From: Isoptericola peretonis
GTDB lineage: Bacteria > Actinomycetota > Actinomycetes > Actinomycetales > Cellulomonadaceae
DNA length: 64,000 nt
Assembly: GCA_023241745.1 (NCBI GenBank)
Contig: JALQCY010000002.1
Coordinates: forward strand, 806,001-870,000
Direction: 5' to 3'
Positions within the stretch are counted from its first letter, which is position 1. Every line of letters begins with the position of its first letter. The notes below the pieces were generated by a model. That model did no database searches. It saw only the letters and a program-made list of their open reading frames with translations, and had not been told where the DNA came from. Positions 53,431-61,808 of this stretch are shown one piece after another. The translations under genes were made by a program, and so were the position numbers.

Positions 53431-54174
53431 TCACCCGACGGGCGCGATGCTCGCGCCGCCGTCGATCCGCAGCGTCTGCCCGGTCATCCAGGCGGCGTCG
53501 TCCGAGAGCAGGAAGGCGACCGGGCCGGCGACGTCGTCCGGCTCGCCGAGCCGCTGCAGCGGGTACCGCCCGGCGGACTCCTCCTCGTGCCCCTCGTACA
53601 GCGCGCGCGAGAAGCGCGTCCTCACCACCGCGGGGGCCACCGCGTTGACGCGCAGGGTGGGCGCGAGCTCCTGGGCGAGCTGCTGCGTGAGGTTGATGAG
53701 GCCGGCCTTGGAGACGCCGTAGAAGGCGATGTTCGGGCTCGACGACGTCCCGGAGATGGACGCGACGTTGACGATCGACCGGCTCAGGCCGGCGGCGACG
53801 GCGTCGCGGGTCCACTCGAGCGCGGCCACGACGTTGACCTCGAGGATCTTGCGCGCGACACCGGGGTCCACCTCCAGCGCCGGGCCCCACGCCGGGTTGA
53901 TGCCGGCGTTGTTGACCAGGTGGTCGAGCCGCCCGTGCCGCCGGGCGACGTGGGCGAGCACCGCGGCGCGGTGCTCCGGGTCGTCCACCCGGCCCGCCAC
54001 GCCGGAGGCGCGCTCGGTGCCGAGGGCGGCGACCGCCTCGTCGAGGGCCTCCTGCTTGCGCCCGGTGACGACGACGGCAGCTCCCTCGTCGACCAGGCGC
54101 CGCGCCACGGCGAGGCCGATCCCCCGGGTGCCGCCCGTGACGAGCGCGACCCTGCCTGCGAACCTCTGCACCAT
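53431..54174 (-). CDS. Short-chain dehydrogenase/reductase
   Basis: A 247-residue classical SDR: TGGTRGIGLAVA, VNNAGINPAWGP, Ser in VNVASISGTSS, Tyr/Lys in FYGVSKAGLINL, and APAVVRTRFSRA. It resembles FabG-like enzymes of beta-oxidation-type pathways. The ATG at 54174 has a GAGGAGG ribosome site. It is the first gene of the SDR-tetR(-quinone oxidoreductase) operon, under the palindrome at 54201-54214. Confidence 0.9.
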   Translation of the reverse strand: MVQRFAGRVALVTGGTRGIGLAVARRLVDEGAAVVVTGRKQEALDEAVAALGTERASGVAGRVDDPEHRAAVLAHVARRHGRLDHLVNNAGINPAWGPALEVDPGVARKILEVNVVAALEWTRDAVAAGLSRSIVNVASISGTSSSPNIAFYGVSKAGLINLTQQLAQELAPTLRVNAVAPAVVRTRFSRALYEGHEEESAGRYPLQRLGEPDDVAGPVAFLLSDDAAWMTGQTLRIDGGASIAPVG

Positions 54175-54200
54175 CGCCTCCTCGCGCCGCCCGAGGGCGT

Positions 54201-54214
54201 ACCGTCTGGTCGGT
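54201..54214. promoter_or_regulatory. TetR-type operator, site 4 of the ACCG-N6-CGGT set
   Basis: ACCGTCTGGTCGGT lies 27 bp upstream of the SDR start and in front of the operon that contains the TetR gene itself, as expected for autoregulation. The flanks (GT / TTG) match the other sites less well. Confidence 0.65.
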
Positions 54215-54291
54215 TTGCGCGAGCACCGTACCACGACGCGCCCGCGTCGCGCCCTGGCGTGCACCGCCGGCCGTCGGGCACGATGACACGC

Positions 54292-54834
54292 ATGGACTCA
54301 GGCACCGACTTCGAGCGACCGCTGCCCCCCGACCCGTACTCCCTGCTCCCCGTGCCCGCCACGTTCGCCCTCACGAGCCCCGACATCGCCGACGGCGAGC
54401 CGCTGGACGCCGACTTCAGCGTCGACGGGGCGAACGTCTCGCCCGCCCTGGCGTGGTCGGGCGCCCCCGAGGGGACGCGCTCCTTCGTGGTGAGCTGCTT
54501 CGACCCGGACGCCCCCACGCCGTCCGGCTACTGGCACTGGACCATGGCGGACGTGCCCGCGTCGGTGACGTCCCTGCCGCGCGGGGCGGGCGACCCCGAC
54601 GGCTCGGGCCTGCCGGCCGGGGCCTTCCACGTGCCGAGCGACGGTGGGCGCCTGGGGTTCGAGGGGGCCGGGCCGCCGCCCGGCGACCACGCGCACCGGT
54701 ACGTGTTCGCGGTGCACGCGCTCGACGTGCCCTCGCTCGGCCTGGACGCGACCAACTCGCCCGTGCACGTGGCGTTCAACGTCTTCTTCCACACCCTGGG
54801 CCGCGCCGTCCTCACCGGGACGTTCCGGCGATGA
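54292..54834 (+). CDS. YbhB/YbcL family (PEBP-like) protein
   Basis: A 180-residue Raf-kinase-inhibitor-like protein. The ligand pocket motifs are DPDAPTPSGYWHWTMADVP (DPDxP), GAFHVPSDGGRLGFEGAGPPPGDHAHRYVFAVHALD and a final HTLGRAVLTGTFRR. The bacterial role is uncertain; it binds small anionic or phospholipid-like ligands. CACGAT (54279-54284) lies 7 nt before the ATG at 54292; ATG 54283 is an alternative. The stop overlaps the YbaK start (ATGA). Confidence 0.9.
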   Translation: MDSGTDFERPLPPDPYSLLPVPATFALTSPDIADGEPLDADFSVDGANVSPALAWSGAPEGTRSFVVSCFDPDAPTPSGYWHWTMADVPASVTSLPRGAGDPDGSGLPAGAFHVPSDGGRLGFEGAGPPPGDHAHRYVFAVHALDVPSLGLDATNSPVHVAFNVFFHTLGRAVLTGTFRR

Positions 54835-55427
54835 GCGACCCGCTGGCCCCGATGCTCCCCACCGCGCTCCCCCGCCTCGGCGACCTGCCGTGGGCGGCCG
54901 CCCTCGACCACCCCGACCTGCTCGCCCCGCCCGTCGCCGAGGCGCTGCGCACCTGGGCCGCGCAGGACGACCGGGTCAAGGGCCTCGTCGCCGTCACGGA
55001 GATCGACCCGGACCACGCCGACACGGCGACCCTCAACGACGTGCACGGGCTCCCGCCCGAGGCGTCCGCCAACTGCGTGGTGGTGGCCGGACGACGCGGC
55101 GACGTCGAACGGGTCGCCGCCTGCGTCGTCACGGCCGCCACGTCCGCCGACGTGAACACCCGGGTGCGCAAGCTGCTCGACGCCCGCAAGGCCTCGTTCC
55201 TGCCCATGGACCGGGCCACGACGGAGTCCGGGATGGAGTACGGCGGGATCACGCCGGTGGGCCTGCCGGACGGGTGGCGCGTGCTCGTGGACTCGCGGTT
55301 CGCGGCGCCGGGCGTGCTCGCCCTGATGGGCTCCGGCGTGCGCCGGTCCAAGCTGCTCATGCCCGGGGAGCTGCTGTGCGCGATGCCGGGCGTCGAGGTC
55401 GTCGAGGGGCTCGGCGTCTCCCGCTGA
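54831..55427 (+). CDS. YbaK/EbsC-like aminoacyl-tRNA deacylase family protein
   Basis: A 198-residue YbaK-domain protein. The family fold is seen in ASANCVVVAGRRGDVERVAACVVTAATSADVNTRVRKLLDARKASFLPMDRATTESGMEYGGITPVGLPDGWRVLVDSR, which includes the conserved Lys/Ala region and the GITPVGLP loop. Such enzymes hydrolyse mischarged tRNAs (YbaK: Cys-tRNA-Pro). It is translationally coupled to the PEBP-like gene. Confidence 0.88.
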   Translation: MSDPLAPMLPTALPRLGDLPWAAALDHPDLLAPPVAEALRTWAAQDDRVKGLVAVTEIDPDHADTATLNDVHGLPPEASANCVVVAGRRGDVERVAACVVTAATSADVNTRVRKLLDARKASFLPMDRATTESGMEYGGITPVGLPDGWRVLVDSRFAAPGVLALMGSGVRRSKLLMPGELLCAMPGVEVVEGLGVSR

Positions 55428-55443
55428 GCCCCGGCCCGGACGC

Positions 55444-55488
55444 ACGACGCCCCGCCCTCGGCCTGCACGGCCGGGAGCGGGGCGTCGT
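55444..55488. terminator. Bidirectional terminator hairpin
   Basis: ACGACGCCCCGC and GCGGGGCGTCGT form a 12-bp stem around an inner CGGCC/GGCCG stem, between the convergent YbaK-like and SIP genes. Confidence 0.85.
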
Positions 55489-55508
55489 CGGTCAGCCTCG
55501 GGGGGCGG

Positions 55509-56501
55509 TCAGCACTCCGCGCGGCCGCGACGCCAGTAGCCCATGAACGCGACCGCCTTGCGGTCCACGCTCTTCTCGGAGACGAGGTAGCGGCGCAGCG
55601 TCTTGATCGACCCCGCCTCTCCGGCGAGCCAGGCGTAGAGCACGGTGTCCTGCGCGAGGGGCTCGCCGGTCGCGTCGACGGGCACCTCCCACAGGATCTC
55701 CGCGTCGATGTCGACGTCGGGCAGCTCGGGCGCCACGGGGGCGTCCGACGAGGGGCGCACGCCCATGGCCAGCAGCCGGTCGGCGGCCTCCTTGACGGCG
55801 GGGACCAGCACGTCGCCGTGCTCGCGGTCCTCGCGCGGCAGCCAGGAGATCCGCACCCCCGCGGGGGCCGCCAGCGTCCAGCGGTCCTCGCGGTGCGGGA
55901 CCTCGAGGAAGACCTCGCCGACGGCGTCGTCCGGCAGGGACTCGCAGATCGCGGCGATCGCCGGGACGGCCGTCTCGTCGCCGGCGAGCAGCAGGGCGTG
56001 GCTCCGGGCCGGCGGGTTGAACTCCAGCCCGCCGTGCGGCCCGTCGGTGTACGCGGCGTTGGGCCCCATGATGACGAGCGGCGCGCCCGGCCTCGCACCG
56101 TTGGCCCAGCGGGAGGCGGGCCCGGTGTCGCCGTGCAGCACGATGTCGACGTCCACCTCGCGCAGGTCCTGACGGACGGCACGGACGGTGTAGGTGCGCA
56201 GCGGGTTCCGCCGCTCCTCGGGCAGCGCCCGCCAGGACGTGAACCAGTCGGGGTTCTGCCGGTCGAGGTACTCCCAGCCGCCGCACGGCGCGGGCAGCAG
56301 GAACTTGATCCGCTGGTCGCGCCCGTTGTCGGCGAACAGGTCGAGCTCGTCGCCCGTGAACGTGATGCGGATGAACGACGGGCACAGCCGGGTGACCCGG
56401 GAGACCGTGACGTCGAACATGCGGTAGGGCTGCTCGGAGGCCTGGGCGGCGTCCGGCGCGGTCTGGTCGGCGCGCTCGGTCGCCTCGACGGTCTCGGTCA
56501 C
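55509..56501 (-). CDS. Siderophore-interacting protein (ferric-siderophore reductase)
   Basis: A 330-residue SIP-family flavin reductase that releases iron from imported siderophores. FAD-binding region [11 protein letters not shown] with [27 protein letters not shown](P)H region [21 protein letters not shown], and the C-terminal [41 protein letters not shown] signature. It starts at GTG 56501, directly beside an IdeR-like box. The 5' ~25 residues are Ala/Glu-rich. Confidence 0.94.
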   Translation of the reverse strand: MTETVEATERADQTAPDAAQASEQPYRMFDVTVSRVTRLCPSFIRITFTGDELDLFADNGRDQRIKFLLPAPCGGWEYLDRQNPDWFTSWRALPEERRNPLRTYTVRAVRQDLREVDVDIVLHGDTGPASRWANGARPGAPLVIMGPNAAYTDGPHGGLEFNPPARSHALLLAGDETAVPAIAAICESLPDDAVGEVFLEVPHREDRWTLAAPAGVRISWLPREDREHGDVLVPAVKEAADRLLAMGVRPSSDAPVAPELPDVDIDAEILWEVPVDATGEPLAQDTVLYAWLAGEAGSIKTLRRYLVSEKSVDRKAVAFMGYWRRGRAEC

Positions 56502-56502
56502 G

Positions 56503-56521
56503 GTGGTAAGCCTAACCTCAC
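56503..56521. promoter_or_regulatory. IdeR/DmdR-type iron box
   Basis: The minus strand reads TGAGGTTAGGCTTACCACC across this point and matches the DtxR/IdeR consensus TTAGGTTAGGCTAACCTAA at 14 of 19 positions, including the AGGTTAGGC core. It abuts the SIP start codon, so iron-loaded repressor would block the promoter or the start. Confidence 0.75.
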
Positions 56522-56563
56522 CTGGCCGGGGGTCCGCAAGCCATGGTGACCGTCGTCACAGGC

Positions 56564-57496
56564 TCAGGCGCTGCTCGCCGCCTGCGCCGCGCGGACCACC
56601 ACGACCGGGCAGGCCGACGTGCGCACCAGGGTGTGCGTCGCGGAGCCCAGCAGGAGGGAGGCGAAGCCTCCGCGACCGCGCGTGCCGAGCAGCAGGCGCT
56701 CCGCTCCCTCGGCCTCGTGGTGCAGCACGCGCACCACCTGACCCTCGTGGACCTCACCGACCACCTCGAGCGACCCCTCGGCCACCCCGTGGCCCCGCAG
56801 GCGCTCCTCCACCCGGTCCAGCGCCCGCTCCAGCACGGGGCCGGCGTCGGCCTCGGTGAGGTCGTGGGCCTCGTGCTCCGTCGGGCCGCGCGAGGCGACC
56901 CACTCGGCGACGCCGGGCCGCCACACCACCACGACCCGCAGCGTCCGGCCGAGCAGCCACGCGGAGTCGGTGGCGGCGTCGAGCGCCAGTCCCGACTGCT
57001 CCGAGCCGTCGTACCCGACGACGACGGGGGCGTCCGGGGGCAGGTCGGCGCGCGGGCCCCCGGCCGGCACCACGACCACGGGGCAGAGCGCGTGGGCGGT
57101 GACCTGCAGCACCACGGTGCCCCGGACGGCCTCGTACAACCCTCCGTGCCGGGTCGCGCCCAGCACGAGGGCGCCGGCGTCGCGGGAGACGCCCACGAGC
57201 GCGGCGGCGGGCGACGCGTACTCGACGAAGGTCTCGGTCTCCACGCCGGGCGCGACGTCGCGGGCACGCGCCGCTGCCTCCTCGACCACGGGCCACGCGC
57301 CGCCGTCGCCCCTCTCGCCCAGGCTCTCGCCGTGCGGGCGGACGGCGACGTCCGTGTCGTGGGCGTCGCGCACGTACACTACCCGCAGCACGGCGCCCCG
57401 CGCACGTGCCTCCCGCGCTGCCCAGGCGAGGGCGACGTCGGCAGCCTCCGACGCGTCGTAACCGACCACCACCGGGGCGGCCGTGCGCTCGCTCAC
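56564..57496 (-). CDS. Tandem universal stress protein (UspA domains)
   Basis: A 310-residue protein with two Usp folds. Domain 1 (about 7-145) begins PVVVGYDASEAADVALAWAAREARARGA. Domain 2 (about 157-300) begins PVVVGYDGSEQSGLALDAATDSAWLLG. Domain 2 ends with the ATP-binding G-x-R-G-x9-G-S/A pattern (GTRGRGGFASLLLGSATHTLV). In domain 1 the corresponding loop is GATRHGGLYEAVRGTVV, which lacks the second glycine-serine pair, so only one domain may bind ATP. The start is GTG 57496. It separates SIP from the transporter genes. Confidence 0.92.
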   Translation of the reverse strand: MSERTAAPVVVGYDASEAADVALAWAAREARARGAVLRVVYVRDAHDTDVAVRPHGESLGERGDGGAWPVVEEAAARARDVAPGVETETFVEYASPAAALVGVSRDAGALVLGATRHGGLYEAVRGTVVLQVTAHALCPVVVVPAGGPRADLPPDAPVVVGYDGSEQSGLALDAATDSAWLLGRTLRVVVVWRPGVAEWVASRGPTEHEAHDLTEADAGPVLERALDRVEERLRGHGVAEGSLEVVGEVHEGQVVRVLHHEAEGAERLLLGTRGRGGFASLLLGSATHTLVRTSACPVVVVRAAQAASSA

Positions 57497-57552
57497 CCCG
57501 TCATCGTCCCTCGGTGCGGCCCCACTCGAAACCTCTCGGGGCGGCCGGCGGG

Positions 57553-59655
57553 TCAGGCGGCCGCGCGCCCCCGGCTGCGCCAGAGCAGGTAGACGAAGTA
57601 GGGCGCACCGAGCAGCGCGGTGCCGAGGCCCGCGGGGATCTGTCCCGGCGCGATGACGACCCGCCCGAGGGTGTCGGCGACCGAGACGAGCACGGCGCCC
57701 AGCAGGATCGCCACCGGCAGGACGCGAGCGTGCCTGGCGCCGACGAGCGCCCGCGCCGCGTGCGGCGCGACGAGGCCGACGAACCCGATGACGCCGACCG
57801 CGCACACGGCGGCCGCCGTCGTCAGCGCGGCCGCGCCCAGCAGCACCAGCCGCGAGCGGTCGACCGGAAGGCCGAGCACGCGCGGGGTGTCCTCGTCGAG
57901 GGACAGCACGTCGAGCTCACGCCGGTAGGTCGCCGCGAGCGGCACGAGGACCACCAGGGCGAGCGCGACGGGCAGCAGCTGCTCGAGCGTGCGGCCGTAC
58001 GTGGAGCCCGACAACCAGGTGAGGGCGAGGTTGACGTCCCACGGCGCGATGACGAGGACGACGAGCGTGATGAGCGCCGTGGTGCCCGCCTGCGCCCCGA
58101 TGCCCACCAGCACCAGGCGCTCGGAGCCGAGGCCACCGCGGGACGACAGCAGGTACACGAGGGCGAAGACCGCCAGCGCGCACCCGCCGGCCGCGGCGGA
58201 CATCGGCCAGATGCCCACACCCGGCACCAGCAGGATCATGAGGACCGCGCCCAGGCCGGCGCCCGACGTGACGCCGAGCAGGCTCGGCTCGGCGAGCGGG
58301 TTGCGGCACACGGCCTGCACGATCGTGCCCGCGAGCGCCAGCGCCGCGCCCGCCAGCACGGCGGCCAGGACGCGCGGGACGCGCTGGTCGAGCACGAAGC
58401 TCACCTGGCGGCCGGCCGCGCCCTGCAGCCAGTTGGACACGTCGCCCAGCAGGACGACCCTGTCGCCGAGCAGCAGCCCCGCGACCACCGCCGCGACGAG
58501 CACGACGCCGAGCACCACGAGGACGGTGACGACCCGGGCCCGTGAGCGCGGCCGCCCCAGCGCTCCCCGGGCGCCCCGGGCGCCCGCCCCGGAGTCACGC
58601 AGGCGGCGGGCCATCCACACGAGGATGCCTGCGCCGAGCACGGTGGTCACCACGCCGGTGGGCACCACGACCGACGCCTGGCCGGGCAGCACGGCCCGCA
58701 GCAGCACGTCGGCCCCGAGCACCACGACCACGCCCACCAGCGCCGCGAACGGCAGCAGCAGGGCGTGCCGCCCCAGACCGGGGACGCGCCGCCCGACGAG
58801 CCGCGCGATGACCGGGGCGGCGAGGCCCACGAAGCCGATGGGGCCGGCGACCGTCACCGCGATGGCGGCGAGCAGCACGGCCACCAGCACCGACAGCACG
58901 CGGGTGCGGCGCACGTCGACGCCGAGCACCCGCGCCGCGTCGTCGCCGAGACCGAGGAGGTCGAGGCGCCGGGCCAGCAGCAGGGCCCCCACCACGCCGG
59001 CCAGCACGACCGGGGCGGCCATGCTCACCGTGCGGGTGCCGGACTGCACGATGCTGCCGCTGCCCCACGCGAAGAGCCCCGTGGTCTCCTGCTCGAAGAG
59101 CACGAGCAGCACCATCGTGAGGGAGTGCAGCGCGAGCATGATGGCCGACCCGGCGAGCACCAGGCGTGTCGGCCCGTCCGCGCCGCCGCGCGCGAGGGCG
59201 AGGACCAGCACGGCTGCGGCGAGGCCTCCCAGGAAGGCGAGGCCGCCCTGCAGGTAGAACGGCACGGACAGGCCGAGCGCGGCGGCCGCGACCACGGTGA
59301 CGTACGCCCCCGCGTTGACGGCGAGGGTGTCGGGGGACGCGAGCGGGTTGCGGGCCACCGACTGGAGCACGGCGCCGGCGACGCCGAGGGCCACGCCGAC
59401 GAGCAGCCCGGCCAGCAGCCGCGGCAGCCGCGAGGAGACGAGCACCGCGACCGTGCCGTCGGTGTCGGCGCCGACGGCGGCGCGCAGCACGTCGAGCGGC
59501 CCGACGTCGGCCGTGCCCTGCGTGAGGTGCACCGCGGACAGCGCGAGGACCGCGACGACGGCGAGGGCGAAGGCCGCGACGATGCGCGCGGGCGCCGCCC
59601 GCCGCCCCGGCGCGGCGGCCGGGACGACGGGCGGCGTGGAGACGGACACCGACAT
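57553..59655 (-). CDS. Fused FecCD-family iron-siderophore ABC permease
   Basis: A 700-residue protein with two complete FecCD permease halves joined in one chain (about 25-350 and 385-700), the FhuB-type fusion. Each half carries the BtuC-fold signature: SRLPRLLAGLLVGVALGVAGAVLQSVARNPLASPDTLAVNAGA in the first and QRVPRVLAAVLAGAALALAGTIVQAVCRNPLAEPSLLGVTSGA in the second. Each also has GPIGFVGLAAPVIARLVG or GVIGFVGLVAPHAARALVG near its end. About 20 membrane helices. It forms the whole channel of the importer with the neighbouring binding protein and ATPase. Start ATG 59655. Confidence 0.95.
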   Translation of the reverse strand: MSVSVSTPPVVPAAAPGRRAAPARIVAAFALAVVAVLALSAVHLTQGTADVGPLDVLRAAVGADTDGTVAVLVSSRLPRLLAGLLVGVALGVAGAVLQSVARNPLASPDTLAVNAGAYVTVVAAAALGLSVPFYLQGGLAFLGGLAAAVLVLALARGGADGPTRLVLAGSAIMLALHSLTMVLLVLFEQETTGLFAWGSGSIVQSGTRTVSMAAPVVLAGVVGALLLARRLDLLGLGDDAARVLGVDVRRTRVLSVLVAVLLAAIAVTVAGPIGFVGLAAPVIARLVGRRVPGLGRHALLLPFAALVGVVVVLGADVLLRAVLPGQASVVVPTGVVTTVLGAGILVWMARRLRDSGAGARGARGALGRPRSRARVVTVLVVLGVVLVAAVVAGLLLGDRVVLLGDVSNWLQGAAGRQVSFVLDQRVPRVLAAVLAGAALALAGTIVQAVCRNPLAEPSLLGVTSGAGLGAVLMILLVPGVGIWPMSAAAGGCALAVFALVYLLSSRGGLGSERLVLVGIGAQAGTTALITLVVLVIAPWDVNLALTWLSGSTYGRTLEQLLPVALALVVLVPLAATYRRELDVLSLDEDTPRVLGLPVDRSRLVLLGAAALTTAAAVCAVGVIGFVGLVAPHAARALVGARHARVLPVAILLGAVLVSVADTLGRVVIAPGQIPAGLGTALLGAPYFVYLLWRSRGRAAA

Positions 59656-59665
59656 CGGGCGCGGG

Positions 59666-60652
59666 TCAGGCGAGCGCGTCGACGAGCGCGTCGATGTACG
59701 CCGCACCCGACAGCGGGCCGCCGAACATCCAGATGCCGTCGGGGATGCGGTGCACGTCACCCGCGGCGACGAACGGCAGCTGCTCCCACACCTTGTTGCC
59801 CTTGAGGCCGTCGACGTACGGGTCGGCCTCGGAGTCGTTCGCCGCGTAGACGAACTGCACGTCGCCCAGCTGGGTCAGGCCCTCGACGTCGGTCTGCGCG
59901 AGCCCGTAGTCGGGGTCGCCGCCCTCGGTCCACGCGTTCTTCAGGCCGACCTCTTCGCCGAGCGCGCCGAAGAACGAGCCGGGGGTGAACATCCGCACCG
60001 ACACGGTGCCGTTGGCGACCCAGCCGTCCGCCATCGTGAACTCGGCGCCGGCCAGCCCCGCCTCGTCCAGGGCGGCGGTCGCCTCGGAGACCTTGGCGTC
60101 GAAGTCCTCGAGCGCGGCGACCGCGGCGTCCTGCTTCCTGGTGACCTCGCCGAGGGTGGTCACGGTCTCGCGCATGTACCCCAGCGGGTCCTTGCCGTCG
60201 GAGCCGCGCAGCGTGAGGACGGGCGCGACCTCCTCGATCTGCGTGATGACGTTCTCGGGCAGGTCGGTGGTGGTGACCACGAGGTCGGGCTCCAGGGCGG
60301 AGATCGCGTCGAGGCTGGGCTCCCCGCGCGTGCCGACGTCGGGCGTGCCGGCGTCGATCGGCGCCACGGTGTCCCAGGTGTTGTAGCCCTCGACGTCGGC
60401 CTGGCCGGCGGGCTCGACCCCGAGCGCCACGAGGTTCTCGGTCAGGCCCCACTCGAGGGACACGATCTCGGTCGCCGGGGCGTCGAGGGTGTGCTCGCCG
60501 CGCTCGTCCGTGTAGGTGACCGGGCCGCTCGCGGCCGCCGACTCGGGCGCGGCCTCCGCCGCGGGGTCCTCGGTGGTGCCGCACGCGGCGAGGGCGAAGG
60601 CGGCCACGGCGGCGGTGGTGCCGGCGAGCAGCGAGCGGGTGGGGGTGCGCAT
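59666..60652 (-). CDS. Iron-siderophore ABC transporter substrate-binding lipoprotein
   Basis: A 328-residue type III binding protein (FhuD/FepB-like). The lipobox is FALAACG with Cys about residue 24. The mature protein has the two-lobe pattern: TEIVSLEWGLTENLVALGVEPAGQADVEGY, EPDLVVTTTDLPENVITQIEEVAPVLTL, and ADGWVANGTVSVRMFTPGSFFGALGEEVGLKNAW. It would hand ferric siderophore to the fused permease, whose gene starts 10 nt after its stop. The siderophore type is unknown. Confidence 0.94.
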   Translation of the reverse strand: MRTPTRSLLAGTTAAVAAFALAACGTTEDPAAEAAPESAAASGPVTYTDERGEHTLDAPATEIVSLEWGLTENLVALGVEPAGQADVEGYNTWDTVAPIDAGTPDVGTRGEPSLDAISALEPDLVVTTTDLPENVITQIEEVAPVLTLRGSDGKDPLGYMRETVTTLGEVTRKQDAAVAALEDFDAKVSEATAALDEAGLAGAEFTMADGWVANGTVSVRMFTPGSFFGALGEEVGLKNAWTEGGDPDYGLAQTDVEGLTQLGDVQFVYAANDSEADPYVDGLKGNKVWEQLPFVAAGDVHRIPDGIWMFGGPLSGAAYIDALVDALA

Positions 60653-60751
60653 GAGGGTCTCGGTGTCCTTCGGTTCGGTGCGCCGCCCGGGGGCGGACGC
60701 GACGGAGCCGGGCGACGGGCGCGCCGGCGAGAGGTCGGTGGGTCGGGGGCG

Positions 60752-61621
60752 TCAGGCGCGGGCGTCGTGCCGGCCGACGGCCTCGCAGCGGGTGCGGCCG
60801 GTGTCCGGGTGCGTGGTCACGTCCACGCGGATGCCGTACACCTCGGTGAGCAGCTCGCCGGTGAGGACCTGGGCGGCGGGGCCGGAGGCCCGCACCTCGC
60901 CCCGGTGCAGCACCACGACGTGGTCGGCCACGGCGGCCGCCTGGTTGAGGTCGTGCAGGACGACGCCGACGGCGACGCCGTGCTCGGTCGCGAGGTCGCG
61001 CACCAGGTCGAGCAGCTCCACCTGATAGCGCAGGTCGAGGTAGGTGGTGGGCTCGTCGAGCAGCAGCACCCCGGTGTCCTGCGCGAGGCAGGTCGCGAGC
61101 CACACGCGCTGCAGCTCGCCGCCGGAGAGCTCGTCCACGCCTCGCTCGGCCATCTCGGCCACGCCGGTGACGTCCATGGCGTGCGCGACGGCGCGCGGCC
61201 CGTCGGGGTCGCCGGACCGGAACCGGCCCCGGTAGGGGTGGCGACCGTAGGCGACGACGTCGCGCACGGTCACGCCGCTGGGCGTGGGGTGGCTCTGCGA
61301 GAGCAGGGTGACCCGGCGGGCGAAGTCCTTGGGGTGCAGCGCGAGCGCGTCGGCGCCCTCGGCACCGGGCGTGTCGCCGTCGGCGAGCGTGACGGTGCCC
61401 GCGTCCGGCCGGTGCAGCCGGGCGAGCGAGCGCAGCAGCGTCGACTTGCCGGACCCGTTCGGGCCGAGCAGCGCCGTCACGGCGCCCGACCTCAGCTCGA
61501 TCTGCGCGCCGTCCACGACGGTGCGCTTGTCGTACGACAGGCGCAGGCCGCGGCCCGCCATCGCGACGGCGGGGACGGTCTCGACCACGGGGGGCGCCGC
61601 GGGCGCCAAGGTCTGGCTCAC
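60752..61621 (-). CDS. Iron-siderophore ABC transporter ATPase
   Basis: A 289-residue ATP-binding subunit of the FecE/FhuC type: Walker A GPNGSGKSTLLRSLARLHRPD, ABC motif LSGGELQRVWLATCLAQDTGVLLLDEPTTYLD, and His in VLHDLNQAAAVADHV. The start is uncertain: GTG 61621 borders the IdeR-like box, a GTG at 61642 lies inside it, and ATG 61561 (MAGRGLRLSY) would give the usual domain start. It leads the operon with the binding protein (98 nt downstream) and the permease. Confidence 0.93.
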   Translation of the reverse strand: MSQTLAPAAPPVVETVPAVAMAGRGLRLSYDKRTVVDGAQIELRSGAVTALLGPNGSGKSTLLRSLARLHRPDAGTVTLADGDTPGAEGADALALHPKDFARRVTLLSQSHPTPSGVTVRDVVAYGRHPYRGRFRSGDPDGPRAVAHAMDVTGVAEMAERGVDELSGGELQRVWLATCLAQDTGVLLLDEPTTYLDLRYQVELLDLVRDLATEHGVAVGVVLHDLNQAAAVADHVVVLHRGEVRASGPAAQVLTGELLTEVYGIRVDVTTHPDTGRTRCEAVGRHDARA

Positions 61622-61646
61622 GTAGGTGAGGCTAACCTTCACCTAC
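61622..61646. promoter_or_regulatory. IdeR/DmdR-type iron box with outer palindrome
   Basis: The core TAGGTGAGGCTAACCTTC matches the IdeR consensus at about 15 of 19 positions. It is embedded in an extended palindrome with 8-bp arms GTAGGTGA and TCACCTAC. It sits at the 5' end of the ATPase gene and would repress the importer operon in iron-replete cells. Confidence 0.8.
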
Positions 61647-61747
61647 GGGTTTCGTCATCCCCCTGTTGCGTAATTCCGTGTGACGCGGATCACCGAGTCG
61701 CGCCCCAGGACACCGGCAGCCGTTCCGGCCGCCGACGGGGCTACCGG

Positions 61748-61776
61748 TTGACACGAGCATCGACCTTCGCGAGGCT
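61748..61776 (+). promoter_or_regulatory. Promoter of the GH84 gene
   Basis: A perfect TTGACA -35 box (61748-61753) is followed after 17 bp by GAGGCT (61771-61776), a weak -10. The dre palindrome starts 6 bp further on, so DasR bound there would block initiation or early elongation. Confidence 0.55.
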
Positions 61777-61782
61777 GGTCGA

Positions 61783-61798
61783 ACTGGTCTAGACCAAT
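61783..61798. promoter_or_regulatory. DasR-type dre operator
   Basis: ACTGGTCTAGACCAAT matches the DasR responsive element consensus ACTGGTCTAGACCACT at 15 of 16 positions. It lies 11 nt before the GH84 start codon. DasR is the GntR-family repressor that controls N-acetylglucosamine and chitin use in actinobacteria and responds to glucosamine-6-phosphate. Confidence 0.88.
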
Positions 61799-61808
61799 GG
61801 AGGTTCCC

